A DNA stretch of 64,000 bases from Butyrivibrio sp. XPD2006. GTDB taxonomy: Bacteria > Bacillota > Clostridia > Lachnospirales > Lachnospiraceae. The position numbers and the translations under genes are program-made. Below are positions 45,175 to 54,191 of the stretch, in pieces. Positions within the stretch are counted from its first letter, which is position 1, and the number at the start of each line of letters is the position of its first letter. Location: positions 1 through 64,000 of the forward strand of contig NZ_ATVT01000009.1 of assembly GCF_000420865.1 (NCBI RefSeq), given 5' to 3'. The notes under the pieces were generated by a model, which made no database searches, was not told where the DNA came from, and saw only the letters and a program-made list of their open reading frames with translations.

Positions 45175-46392
45175 ATGATGCTTTTGGATGATATTTTGGA
45201 CAGTGAAATAAGGTTTAGAAAAGCCGGGTTAAGAATGGTGGATCTGTTTTTCCTGGCTTTTATGCTGGGGCTTGGAATTGCCGTAAGGCTCCCGCTTTTT
45301 GATTTTGTATCGGGAGACTACTATCACTTTCTGTCCCACTGGATGGAAGAGTGCCATGCTGCCGGGGGTGTTGGATATCTTGGAATAACTCCGGCTCCAA
45401 AGGGGGCCAGTACCATCAATTACGGATGCATGTATCAGTACGTGATCGTGCTTCTGCATTATATTCCGTGGAATGACCTTCACCTGATAAAGATTGTGTC
45501 TGTGATTTTCGATGTGATCTGTGCCATTACCGTTTTCAGGATAACCTTTCATGTAACAGAAGGGAATGTACAGAAATCGGTTATGGCCTTTGCGGCAGTT
45601 ATTCTGCTTCCGACAGTTATTCTTAACAGCGCTGCCTGGGCGCAGTGTGATTCGATTTACACCGCATTTGCGCTCCTTTCTGTTCTTCATGTCTTAAAAG
45701 GCAATAACAACCGCGTATTTATATACCTTGCACTTGGATACACATTTAAACAGCAGGTGATATTTATTGTTCCATTCCTGATAATAATGTGGCTCAAAGG
45801 CAAAGTTAAAGCACGTTATATTTTTTGGATACCAATAGTGATCATACTTACAATGATACCTGCTATGATTGCGGGAAGAGGCTTTTTTGAGCTCTTGTCC
45901 ATATATGGCAAACAGGTTTCAACCTACAGTATGCTTACAATGAATTATCCCAGCATATTTGCTGTGGTAAATCCCGACCTGAACATAGAGACCAGAAAAA
46001 TGATAATAGCTTCGGCCACAGTGGCAGCAATTGCTGTCCTTGGCTTTATCGCTTATTATGTCAGGAACAAAAACTTCAAGGTAACTCCGATATTTATGAT
46101 AACACTTGCTATATTTACATCGGTGACGGCGCTTTATTCGTTGCCTGTGATGCATGAGAGATATGGCTATCTGCCTGAGGTTTTGGCAGTCGTATACGCA
46201 GTAACCGGTTTTAAGAGGCTGTCTTCGCTTGTGATGATGCAGTTTATATCAATTGTGACTTACTCGAAGTTCCTGTTCGGAACCGCTGTAAATGATATGT
46301 GGCTGATATCCCTGATAAATCTTGCAGTCATATTGTTTATAGGCTTTGATCTTTATACCCAAATGAAGGCGCAGGAGGTGGCAGATGCCTGA
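45175..46392 (+). CDS. GT-C-like membrane glycosyltransferase
   Basis: 405 residues with about 10 membrane segments. The first outer loop SGDYYHFLSHWMEE (about residues 44-57) supplies the acidic pair of GT-C enzymes, and a later HERYGYLPEV loop (about 325) resembles polyprenyl-phosphate mannosyltransferases. Probably uses a lipid-phosphate sugar as donor at the outer face. It follows the GT4 gene by 4 bp and overlaps the next gene by 8 nt. Confidence 0.72.
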   Translation: MMLLDDILDSEIRFRKAGLRMVDLFFLAFMLGLGIAVRLPLFDFVSGDYYHFLSHWMEECHAAGGVGYLGITPAPKGASTINYGCMYQYVIVLLHYIPWNDLHLIKIVSVIFDVICAITVFRITFHVTEGNVQKSVMAFAAVILLPTVILNSAAWAQCDSIYTAFALLSVLHVLKGNNNRVFIYLALGYTFKQQVIFIVPFLIIMWLKGKVKARYIFWIPIVIILTMIPAMIAGRGFFELLSIYGKQVSTYSMLTMNYPSIFAVVNPDLNIETRKMIIASATVAAIAVLGFIAYYVRNKNFKVTPIFMITLAIFTSVTALYSLPVMHERYGYLPEVLAVVYAVTGFKRLSSLVMMQFISIVTYSKFLFGTAVNDMWLISLINLAVILFIGFDLYTQMKAQEVADA

Positions 46393-47389
46393 TTATAAGA
46401 GCATATCGGTTATAATACCTGCCTACAATATAGAAGACCTTTTGGAGAAGTGCGTGACTTCCGTTGCGTCTCAGGATTATCCCAAAGAGCTTCTTCAGAT
46501 AATTGTTGTTGATGACGGATCTACGGACAATACTCCCGGTATAGCCGATGAACTGGCCCGTAAGTATTCAAACGTTCAGGTTATTCATAAAGAAAACGGC
46601 GGCTCCAGCAGTGCAAGAAATGTCGGTATTGAGGCAGCTACAGGTGATTATCTGGGATTTGTTGACAGCGACGACTATATTTCCGGAGTTATGTACAGCA
46701 CAATGATGGAAGCTGCGCTGCGTAACAACGCAGACATGGTTCAGATAGCGAGAGATGAGATATCCGAGAGCGGTGATAAGCTTCCGGATGTTCTTGAACC
46801 TTTTGATGAGGAAAAAGAGATTACTCCCACCGAGCACCTTCGAACGCTCCTCATGCATACGGGGGATGCTTCTTTTTGCACCAAGCTCACAAAGAAAGAA
46901 CTGTTTACAGAGGATATGAGGTTTCCTGAAGGTGAGCTCAACGAAGATTTTTATCTGATGATCCACATGCTTGAGAAGGTAAATAAGCTGATCCTTCTGC
47001 CTGAGGCCTGCTACCATGTCTTTTACAGGACCGGAAGTAACTCAAGAAAGAAAGCACAGGACAAAGACTATTTTCCACCTGTGTTTACCGATATTGTGAG
47101 AAACTCGGATGTTGTTCTTGATCTGGTAAGCAGGAATCACAGGGAACTTATTCCTGTTGCGCTCAGATTCGGATTTGTCCAGAGACTGGATTATCTTCTT
47201 CATATTCCGATTTCTAAGATGACATCGGACAATACATTTTATAAAAAGGTTGTGTCGGATCTGCGCAGAAGCTTTGCTAAGATGCTTGGAAATAAATACC
47301 TTTCCGCTAAGCAAAAGGCATATCTTACACTGCTTACACTTGCGCCAAAGGGTGTGAGAAAGCTTCATGCCGGGATTCGAGGACTGTGA
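46385..47389 (+). CDS. GT2 glycosyltransferase
   Basis: The 334-residue enzyme has a textbook GT-A start (ISVIIPAYNIEDLLEKCV), VVDDGSTDNTPG near residue 41, NGGSSSARNVGIEAATG, and FVDSDDYI near 93 as metal site. The C-terminal roughly 120 residues are helical and variable, as in CpsI/EpsJ-type enzymes. AGGAGGTGGCAG precedes the ATG, which overlaps the GT-C gene by 8 nt. Confidence 0.9.
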   Translation: MPDYKSISVIIPAYNIEDLLEKCVTSVASQDYPKELLQIIVVDDGSTDNTPGIADELARKYSNVQVIHKENGGSSSARNVGIEAATGDYLGFVDSDDYISGVMYSTMMEAALRNNADMVQIARDEISESGDKLPDVLEPFDEEKEITPTEHLRTLLMHTGDASFCTKLTKKELFTEDMRFPEGELNEDFYLMIHMLEKVNKLILLPEACYHVFYRTGSNSRKKAQDKDYFPPVFTDIVRNSDVVLDLVSRNHRELIPVALRFGFVQRLDYLLHIPISKMTSDNTFYKKVVSDLRRSFAKMLGNKYLSAKQKAYLTLLTLAPKGVRKLHAGIRGL

Positions 47390-47392
47390 TCG

Positions 47393-48964
47393 ATGAAAAA
47401 ATATTTATTTAGCGCGATTTTTGTGGTCTCGCTGATCCTGAGTATATTTTACGGGACTCAGAAAGCGGGATTTCATGAGGATGAATACTATACCTACTAC
47501 TCCAGTAACAGAAGCATAGGACTCTTTCAGCCTGACAGGGAGTGGCAGGACAGGCAGGCCATACTTGATGAGTTTGCTGTTAAACCGGGAGAAGGGTTTA
47601 ACTATAAGATGGTTAAACTTGTTCAGTCCTGGGATGTACATCCGCCGTTTTATTACTACCTGTTCCATACGCTGTGTTCTTTTGTTCCGGGGCAGTTTAC
47701 CAAATGGCCGGGGCTTATAACCAATTATCTGGCCTTTGCAGTAGCGTTTTTACTGCTCTGTCTCCTGATGGAACGGCTGAAGGTTCCGCTTGTGGTTGAG
47801 ATCATGGTTCTTCTGTTCTGGGGACTGAATCCACAGACTGTATCCTGCAACATGCTTATCAGGATGTATGCATGGCTTGGAGCTGCACTTATAGCCTGTG
47901 CACTGTTCCATATAAAGCTTATACAGGATTTTGACAACAATAGCCTGGAATTAAAGGACTTTGTGCTAAAGAGTCTTTTGCCGATAATGGTGACATCATA
48001 TATAGGCTTTTTGGTTCAGTATTTTTATATCTTCTTCTTCGTATCTATTGGATTTCTAACTACTGTCTGGATTGTCTTTTTCAAAAAAGACATCAGAAAC
48101 GGGCTGATATATGTGGCGGGCTGCGCTGTGAGTCTTGGACTTGCAGTCGTTACGTATCCGGCAGCACCGAGGCATATGTTCGGAGGATACAGAGGCGGAG
48201 ATGCATCAGGAAGCTTTTTTGATATTGCCAATACCTGGATGAGGGTATCCTTTTTCACGGGACTCTTGAATGACTATGTATTTGCCGGCGGTCTTTTGAT
48301 AATACTTCTTTTGATCTTCATGGGACTTCTCTTAAAGATCACATCGAGAAAGAGGAAGATCAGAGAAGGAGGAAAGCTTCCAAGGCCTGAGATAGTGATG
48401 CTGACTTTAGCTTCTGTCGGATATTTCCTTCTGACCTCCAAGACAGCTCTTTTGGTTGGTAGTGCTTCGAACAGATATGAGATGCCTGTTTATCCGCTGC
48501 TGATACTGCTTATCCTTATGGATGCTTATTATGTTCTTGAAGTCATGGAAAATAAAGTCGTACTTTATGCTCTGGCGGCGGTTCTGGCAGCACTTATATT
48601 AAAGGGACATATAAACGACAAAAGGGTACTGTTTCTTTACCCGGAGGATACAAAGAAGATAGAATATGCTGCAGCAAATTCAAATGAAGTGGCGGTTGTC
48701 ATGTTTAATCCGAGCACTCCTCAAAACGTATGGAGGCTCACGGATGAACTCCTGGAATATCCAAAGGTCTTTTACATGGATGAGGAAAATCTTGAGAAGA
48801 TAACTGACTCGGAGGTTGCGGGAGCGGACAAGATCATACTCTATGCTGCCGATGATGACTTTCAGGAGAAAGCTTTTGAAAATCTCTTCGAGAGCTGCAA
48901 GGGACTTCGAAGCATGGAGGATGTTTTCACAGAGGATATGTGGACTGTCTACGAAGTAAAGTGA
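47393..48964 (+). CDS. GT39/ArnT-like membrane glycosyltransferase
   Basis: 523 residues with about 10 membrane segments and a roughly 120-residue outer tail. After the first helix it has GFHEDEYYTYYSSNR (about residues 24-38), then WDVHPPFYYYLFHTLC (about 84-99): an acidic loop followed by DVHPPxYY, as in the PMT/ArnT superfamily that uses polyprenyl-phosphate sugars. It closes the first glycan operon; a 135-bp gap with promoter-like sequence follows. Confidence 0.8.
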   Translation: MKKYLFSAIFVVSLILSIFYGTQKAGFHEDEYYTYYSSNRSIGLFQPDREWQDRQAILDEFAVKPGEGFNYKMVKLVQSWDVHPPFYYYLFHTLCSFVPGQFTKWPGLITNYLAFAVAFLLLCLLMERLKVPLVVEIMVLLFWGLNPQTVSCNMLIRMYAWLGAALIACALFHIKLIQDFDNNSLELKDFVLKSLLPIMVTSYIGFLVQYFYIFFFVSIGFLTTVWIVFFKKDIRNGLIYVAGCAVSLGLAVVTYPAAPRHMFGGYRGGDASGSFFDIANTWMRVSFFTGLLNDYVFAGGLLIILLLIFMGLLLKITSRKRKIREGGKLPRPEIVMLTLASVGYFLLTSKTALLVGSASNRYEMPVYPLLILLILMDAYYVLEVMENKVVLYALAAVLAALILKGHINDKRVLFLYPEDTKKIEYAAANSNEVAVVMFNPSTPQNVWRLTDELLEYPKVFYMDEENLEKITDSEVAGADKIILYAADDDFQEKAFENLFESCKGLRSMEDVFTEDMWTVYEVK

Positions 48965-49050
48965 GCGCCACGGGATTTTTGACCTTTAGGCCGCTTTAGT
49001 ATATGATGATATAGGGTCGCGATAGGAAATGCGATAGCACGAAGTGCGGA

Positions 49051-49066
49051 GCAATCCGTATATAAT
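49051..49066 (+). promoter_or_regulatory. Candidate promoter of pseB
   Basis: GCAATCCGTATAT (49051-49063) merges with TATAAT (49061-49066), 34 bp before the pseB ATG. The 13-mer is identical to the one before the Wzz-like gene (5266-5278). No -35 consensus is present. Confidence 0.45.
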
Positions 49067-49099
49067 CATAAATATATAAACGAAACATGGAGATTACAA

Positions 49100-50110
49100 A
49101 TGGAAAGATCAATGCTTGATAATAAGACGATTCTGGTTACCGGAGGAACAGGTTCTTTTGGACACTGCTTTACCGAGTACGTTCTTGAACACTACAATCC
49201 CAAGAAGCTCATTATCTATTCAAGGGATGAGTTCAAGCAGTTTACAATGTCTAATGAGAAAATATATAAAGAGCACGCTGACAAGATGCGTTTCTTCATC
49301 GGCGATGTTAGAGATGCCGCAAGACTTGAGAGAGCATGTGAGAATGTTGATTACATCGTTCATGCTGCAGCTCTTAAGCAGGTTCCTGCATGCGAGTACA
49401 ACCCTGATGAAGCTATCAAGACCAATATCAACGGCGCTCAGAACGTTATAAATGCAGCACTCAACACAGGTGTTAAGAGAGTTGTGGCTCTTTCTACAGA
49501 CAAGGCCGTTGATCCTGTTAACCTCTATGGTGCAACCAAGATGGTTTCTGACAAGCTCTTTATTGCAGCCAATGCTTATGCAGGTTCCAAGGACATCAAC
49601 TTCTCAATAGTTCGTTACGGCAATGTTGCTGGAAGCCGAGGATCCATCATTCCTTTCTTCAAGAGCCTTATTGAGAAAGGGGAAAAAGAGCTTCCTATCA
49701 CCGATTATCGTATGACAAGATTCTGGATCAGCCTTCCCGAGGGAGTTGAGCTGGTTCTTAAGGCTCTTGCTGAGGCAAAGGGCGGAGAGACCTTCATCAG
49801 CAAGATTCCTTCATTCAATATCAAGGATCTGGCTGAGGCTATGTGCCCCGGTATTGCCACCAAGGAAGTTGGAATAAGACCCGGTGAGAAGCTTGATGAG
49901 GTCATGGTTACCAAGGAAGATGCTCCCAATACTTATGAGTATGACAAGCACTTCATTGTTTATCCTCAGGTTTCATTTGCTCATGAGATTGTTCCTGCAG
50001 AGGGCGGAAAGAGAGTTCCCGACGGATTCTACTACAGCTCAGGCAATAACACTGAATGGATGAGTGTAGAGGATATCAGAAACAGACTCAGTGAAGCGGT
50101 AGAGCACTGA
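49100..50110 (+). CDS. pseB: UDP-N-acetylglucosamine 4,6-dehydratase (inverting)
   Basis: First enzyme of pseudaminic acid synthesis. The 336-residue short-chain dehydrogenase has GGTGSFG at residues 15-21, HAAALKQVPACEYNP near 88, and STDKAVDPVNLYGATK near 131-146, which marks the PseB/FlaA1 group. GGAG lies 8 nt before the ATG. It is 31 kb from pseI-pseG-pseF. The product could also feed other UDP-sugars, so use in pseudaminic acid is likely but not certain. Confidence 0.92.
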   Translation: MERSMLDNKTILVTGGTGSFGHCFTEYVLEHYNPKKLIIYSRDEFKQFTMSNEKIYKEHADKMRFFIGDVRDAARLERACENVDYIVHAAALKQVPACEYNPDEAIKTNINGAQNVINAALNTGVKRVVALSTDKAVDPVNLYGATKMVSDKLFIAANAYAGSKDINFSIVRYGNVAGSRGSIIPFFKSLIEKGEKELPITDYRMTRFWISLPEGVELVLKALAEAKGGETFISKIPSFNIKDLAEAMCPGIATKEVGIRPGEKLDEVMVTKEDAPNTYEYDKHFIVYPQVSFAHEIVPAEGGKRVPDGFYYSSGNNTEWMSVEDIRNRLSEAVEH

Positions 50111-50134
50111 TAAATAAAGAAGTTTAGACTAATC

Positions 50135-50174
50135 GGAAGCACCTGGTCTTAAAGTGGCCGATGCTTCCTTTGTT
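50135..50174 (+). terminator. Terminator-like hairpin after pseB
   Basis: GGAAGCA (50135-50141) pairs with TGCTTCC (50162-50168) across a 20-nt loop, followed by TTTGTT. The long loop and broken T tract suggest partial termination, with the next gene 33 bp further on. Confidence 0.5.
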
Positions 50175-50206
50175 GTATATGTGCAATAAGGTTTTGCGGG
50201 GAAAAG

Positions 50207-51280
50207 ATGATTAAGCTTAGTATTGTTGTTCCGGTTTATAATATGGCATCTGACGGGAAGCTGGAGTACTGTCTTGACAGTCTTGTGAATCAGACAATGG
50301 CGCCCGACTCCTATGAGATCATTGCTGTAGATGACTGTTCTACTGACAACTCTTTGGAGATCCTGCGCACATATCAGGACAAATATCCGGACAGATTTAT
50401 CGCAATCGCTTCCGACAGGAACAGGCATCAGGGCGGAGCCAAGAATATCGGCCTTGCCATTGCAAAGGGTGAGTGGCTTGGCTTTATCGATGCAGATGAC
50501 TGGGTTGTTCCCGATTACTACGAAAGGCTGATCGGTAAGGCAGAACAGACCGGAGCTGACATGGTGGGCTGTGATTACAACCTCACTCATGAGCACAGCT
50601 TTAAGGTTGGCGAGATCGTTCACAACAACAACTTTGAACAGACCGGGGTAATGGACAAGGAGAGATACAAGAAGCTCCTTATTGAAACCGGAAGCCTTGT
50701 GGTGAAGGTATACAAAAGAGAACTGATCCTGGGGGATTATCAGCCGGGTACAAGAGACAAACTGGATGTTTTCCCTGAGGATATCTTTTATGAGGACAAC
50801 GCTGTCAGCAATACCTGGATGACAAGGTCCAAGCACTTTGAGTACATTCAGGAGCCGCTGTATTTCTATTATCAGCATGACTCCTCCACGGTACACAGCA
50901 TCTCCAAAAAGAACCTTGAGGACAGAATGGCGGCCGGAAGGATGATCGTGTCTGAGGCCAAAGATAATGGATACTATGAAGACTATCTTCCGGAGATAGA
51001 ATTCCAATACACTGTGTTATTTTATGTTAACACATTGTTCTCAGCCATGCCTAAAAAGTATAAAGTTAAAGGATGCTATAATTTCTGCAAAGCACTTGGA
51101 AAAGAGATGAAGGAGACCTTCCCAGATTTCCAAAACAACCGTTATTATTTGGAAAAGATACATCCTGAAGAGAGAAAGCTCATAGGATTTCAGATGAAGT
51201 CCCATTTATTCTTTTATATATACTACAGACTGCTGTGGTTCTACAGAGATCTGAGAAGCAGCCTGTCAGGAAGGAAATGA
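50207..51280 (+). CDS. GT2 glycosyltransferase
   Basis: The 357 residues start LSIVVPVYNMASDGKLEYCL, with AVDDCSTDNSLEIL near residue 44 and FIDADDWV near 88 as donor and metal sites. KNIGLAIAKGEWLG between them is the normal GT2 spacing. The C-terminal 150 residues are aromatic- and Tyr-rich (FFYIYYRLLWFY) and may touch the membrane. Preceded by GGGG; followed after 7 bp by the ABC flippase gene. Confidence 0.88.
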   Translation: MIKLSIVVPVYNMASDGKLEYCLDSLVNQTMAPDSYEIIAVDDCSTDNSLEILRTYQDKYPDRFIAIASDRNRHQGGAKNIGLAIAKGEWLGFIDADDWVVPDYYERLIGKAEQTGADMVGCDYNLTHEHSFKVGEIVHNNNFEQTGVMDKERYKKLLIETGSLVVKVYKRELILGDYQPGTRDKLDVFPEDIFYEDNAVSNTWMTRSKHFEYIQEPLYFYYQHDSSTVHSISKKNLEDRMAAGRMIVSEAKDNGYYEDYLPEIEFQYTVLFYVNTLFSAMPKKYKVKGCYNFCKALGKEMKETFPDFQNNRYYLEKIHPEERKLIGFQMKSHLFFYIYYRLLWFYRDLRSSLSGRK

Positions 51281-51287
51281 ATTTTTA

Positions 51288-53036
51288 ATGCGTAAGATTA
51301 TCAGTAAACTTAAAGTGCTTCTTGATAAGAAGCAAAAGAGACAGATGGTGGGCATTGTAATACTCATGCTTATCGGCGGCGTTCTGGAGTCACTCGGTAT
51401 CGCCATGATCGCTCCCGTAATGCAGGTTGTCATCGATCCGCAGAAGGTCGAGGAGAGCAAGATCCTCTCAGGCATCTACAATCTCTTTAATCTGAGCAGT
51501 ACAACACAGCTGGCGGCACTAATCATGGTGGCGCTGATACTTGTGTTTGTCATAAAGAACATTTTCCTGTATTTCATGAATGTGGTTCAGCTCAGGTTTG
51601 TGTACACCAATCAGTTTGCCACATCAAGACGCATGATGATCAATTTCATGCAGCGCCCATACGAGTACTACTTAAACGCAGATACCACGGTTATTCAGAG
51701 AAATATCACTTCTGACGTCAATAACCTTTATGCGCTGATCCTGAGCTGTCTTCAGCTCATAAGTGAGATCATTGTATTTGTATGCCTGGTGGCAATACTT
51801 CTAAGTCAGGATGCCAAGATGACATTAACGATAGCGACTCTTCTTGTAATTGTGCTCCTGGTTATCAAGTATTTTATCAAGCCTGTCATGGTCAAGGCCG
51901 GTCAGGACAACCAGGATTACTACAGCGGTCTTTATAAGTGGATATATGAGTCAGTAACCGGAATCAAGGAGATCAAGGTTGCAGCCAAGGAGAATTACTT
52001 CATAAACGGATATGCAGACTGCGGTGCAGGTTATGTCAACGCGGTTCAGAAGTATAACCTCTACAATTCAACACCGAGGCTTCTGATTGAGACGATAGCC
52101 ATTGCAGGAATGGTTGGATATATGCTTGTTGTAATGCTCTCGGGAACCAGCATTACCACACTGCTTCCACAGCTTACAGTCCTCGCGGCTGCTGCAGCAA
52201 GACTTTTGCCCAGTGCGAACAGGATCAACAACTATCTGACATCAATCGCTTACTTTGAGCCTTTCCTTGATAATGTAAGCGACAATCTTCAGTCGGAGAT
52301 CCACGATGAGTCCATCTCTTATAACAGCGATGATTACCGCGTTAAGACTGCAGTTACTAAGCTCCCTGTGACAAAGACTATCAGGGTGGAGGATATTACC
52401 TACAAGTATCCCGGTACAGACAAGCTTATCCTTGACAAAGCCACCATGGAGATTCCTGTTGGTAAGTCGGTGGGTATTGTCGGTACATCCGGAGCCGGTA
52501 AGACTACCATCGTTGATGTCCTGTTAGGCCTTCTTGAACCTGAAAGCGGCAGGATCCTTGCAGACGGAGTGGATGTAAATACCAATTATCAGGGATGGCT
52601 CAAGAACATAGGATACATCCCGCAGACAATATTTATGACAGACTCAACCATCAGAAAGAACGTGGCTTTCGGCGTTCCGGATGATGAAATAGATGATAAC
52701 AAAGTGTGGCAGGCACTTAAGGAAGCTGCTCTTGATGAATTTGTAAAAGAGCTTCCGGAGGGGCTGGACACGCAGATAGGTGAAAGAGGTATTCGTCTGT
52801 CAGGCGGACAGAGACAGAGGATCGGAATTGCAAGAGCTCTTTTTGAGGATCCGGAAGTTCTTGTCCTTGATGAAGCAACTTCTGCTCTGGATAATGATAC
52901 TGAGGCTGCCATTATGGATTCTATCAACAGACTTCACGGCAGAAAGACTCTTGTCATCATTGCCCACAGACTTCAGACCATTGAGAAGTGTGACATGATC
53001 TACAGTATTGGAGAGGGAAAAGCGACCCTTAAGTAA
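51288..53036 (+). CDS. ABC transporter for lipid-linked glycan (PglK/MsbA-like flippase)
   Basis: A half-transporter of 582 residues: a membrane domain with about six helices (to about residue 320) fused to an ATPase with Walker A GTSGAGKT near 400, signature LSGGQRQRIGIARA near 503, Walker B VLVLDEATSALD near 524 and H-loop IIAHR near 560. Location among glycosyltransferases suggests flipping of lipid-linked oligosaccharide, as PglK does; no Wzx-type flippase is seen in the window. Confidence 0.88.
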   Translation: MRKIISKLKVLLDKKQKRQMVGIVILMLIGGVLESLGIAMIAPVMQVVIDPQKVEESKILSGIYNLFNLSSTTQLAALIMVALILVFVIKNIFLYFMNVVQLRFVYTNQFATSRRMMINFMQRPYEYYLNADTTVIQRNITSDVNNLYALILSCLQLISEIIVFVCLVAILLSQDAKMTLTIATLLVIVLLVIKYFIKPVMVKAGQDNQDYYSGLYKWIYESVTGIKEIKVAAKENYFINGYADCGAGYVNAVQKYNLYNSTPRLLIETIAIAGMVGYMLVVMLSGTSITTLLPQLTVLAAAAARLLPSANRINNYLTSIAYFEPFLDNVSDNLQSEIHDESISYNSDDYRVKTAVTKLPVTKTIRVEDITYKYPGTDKLILDKATMEIPVGKSVGIVGTSGAGKTTIVDVLLGLLEPESGRILADGVDVNTNYQGWLKNIGYIPQTIFMTDSTIRKNVAFGVPDDEIDDNKVWQALKEAALDEFVKELPEGLDTQIGERGIRLSGGQRQRIGIARALFEDPEVLVLDEATSALDNDTEAAIMDSINRLHGRKTLVIIAHRLQTIEKCDMIYSIGEGKATLK

Positions 53037-53054
53037 TGATCTTTTGGAGGAGCT

Positions 53055-54191
53055 ATGGAAAGTACACAGTCGCCATCGGTAAAAAAAAGAGAGCCTAACT
53101 TTGAGCTTCTTAGAGTCATTGCGATGCTCATGATAATAACCCTGCATTACAATACGCATTCGGATGCGCTGTTGCATCTTGGGGTTCCGGCTTCTGCTGT
53201 CAATATTTTTGCCAATATCATGGAAGCCTTTGTCATAACAGGAGTCAATGTTTATGTGCTGCTCAGTGGATTTTTCCTTTCAAAAGGGAAAGTTAAAATG
53301 AGCCGCATAATAACACTTATATGTCAGGTATATTTTTATACTCTGATCATTTCAATTGTAATGGCCGCAGTCGGTGCATCTTCCGGAGTTAAATACGACT
53401 CTCTGTATAAGGCTGTTGAGTACATATTCCCGATATCATCAGAGCACTACTGGTTTGTGACAGCCTACATCATCATGTATGTACTGGCACCGGTCATGAA
53501 TGCAGCCGTTGAGAGGCTGACAAGAAAGCAGATGAAGACTGTGATCTTTATGCTTCTTACATGTTTCTGCTTTGTGAAGAGTGTAGTTCCGGTTCTTTTT
53601 CCGACTGATCATTTCGGATATGACTACGGATGGTTTATCTGCTTGTATCTCATTGCAGCATATGTCCGTAAGTACAACGTTGTTCTTTTTTACAACGCAC
53701 GAAACAGTGCCCTTGTCTTTTTGATCTCATGTGCTGTCATAGCCACCATGAGTATTTCTCTGTACTATATAAACTTTAACTGGGGCGGATTCGCTCATTT
53801 TCAGGAGGTTCCTTTTAACCTGAACTTCTTCTTTACGCTTACAGGATCGCTTGGGCTGTTCTCATTCTTCAGGTTCTTCAGGATGAGAGAGAACAGGGCT
53901 GCGGATGTAGTCAGATTCTTAGGACCTCTTACCTTTGGCGTGTATCTACTTCACATGCATGTGGAGATAAGAGACAGATGGGTAGAATGGATGGAGCATC
54001 TCATCGGTGAGGTTCCGATGTACAGTGTTCCGCTGTTTGCCTGGCACGCGATCAGATCTATCGTCATTGTGTTCCTGGCAGGTATATTCGTGGACTGGAT
54101 CAGGAAGATGATCTTTGATTATGTCGGAAGAGTCATGCATGACACATGGCTGTTCAAAAAAGTAAGACAGTTGGATGAGGAATTGGATTGA
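53055..54191 (+). CDS. Acyltransferase family 3 (OafA/YrhL-like)
   Basis: Integral membrane O-acetyltransferase of 378 residues. It has about 10 membrane segments, an opening NFELLRVIAMLMIITLHY near residue 15 (the R...H region typical of the family), VLLSGFFLSK near 70, and SEHYWFVTAYIIMYVLAP near 128. Predicted to acetylate glycan sugars. GGAGGAG precedes the ATG; the stop overlaps the next gene's TTG by 4 nt. Confidence 0.88.
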   Translation: MESTQSPSVKKREPNFELLRVIAMLMIITLHYNTHSDALLHLGVPASAVNIFANIMEAFVITGVNVYVLLSGFFLSKGKVKMSRIITLICQVYFYTLIISIVMAAVGASSGVKYDSLYKAVEYIFPISSEHYWFVTAYIIMYVLAPVMNAAVERLTRKQMKTVIFMLLTCFCFVKSVVPVLFPTDHFGYDYGWFICLYLIAAYVRKYNVVLFYNARNSALVFLISCAVIATMSISLYYINFNWGGFAHFQEVPFNLNFFFTLTGSLGLFSFFRFFRMRENRAADVVRFLGPLTFGVYLLHMHVEIRDRWVEWMEHLIGEVPMYSVPLFAWHAIRSIVIVFLAGIFVDWIRKMIFDYVGRVMHDTWLFKKVRQLDEELD

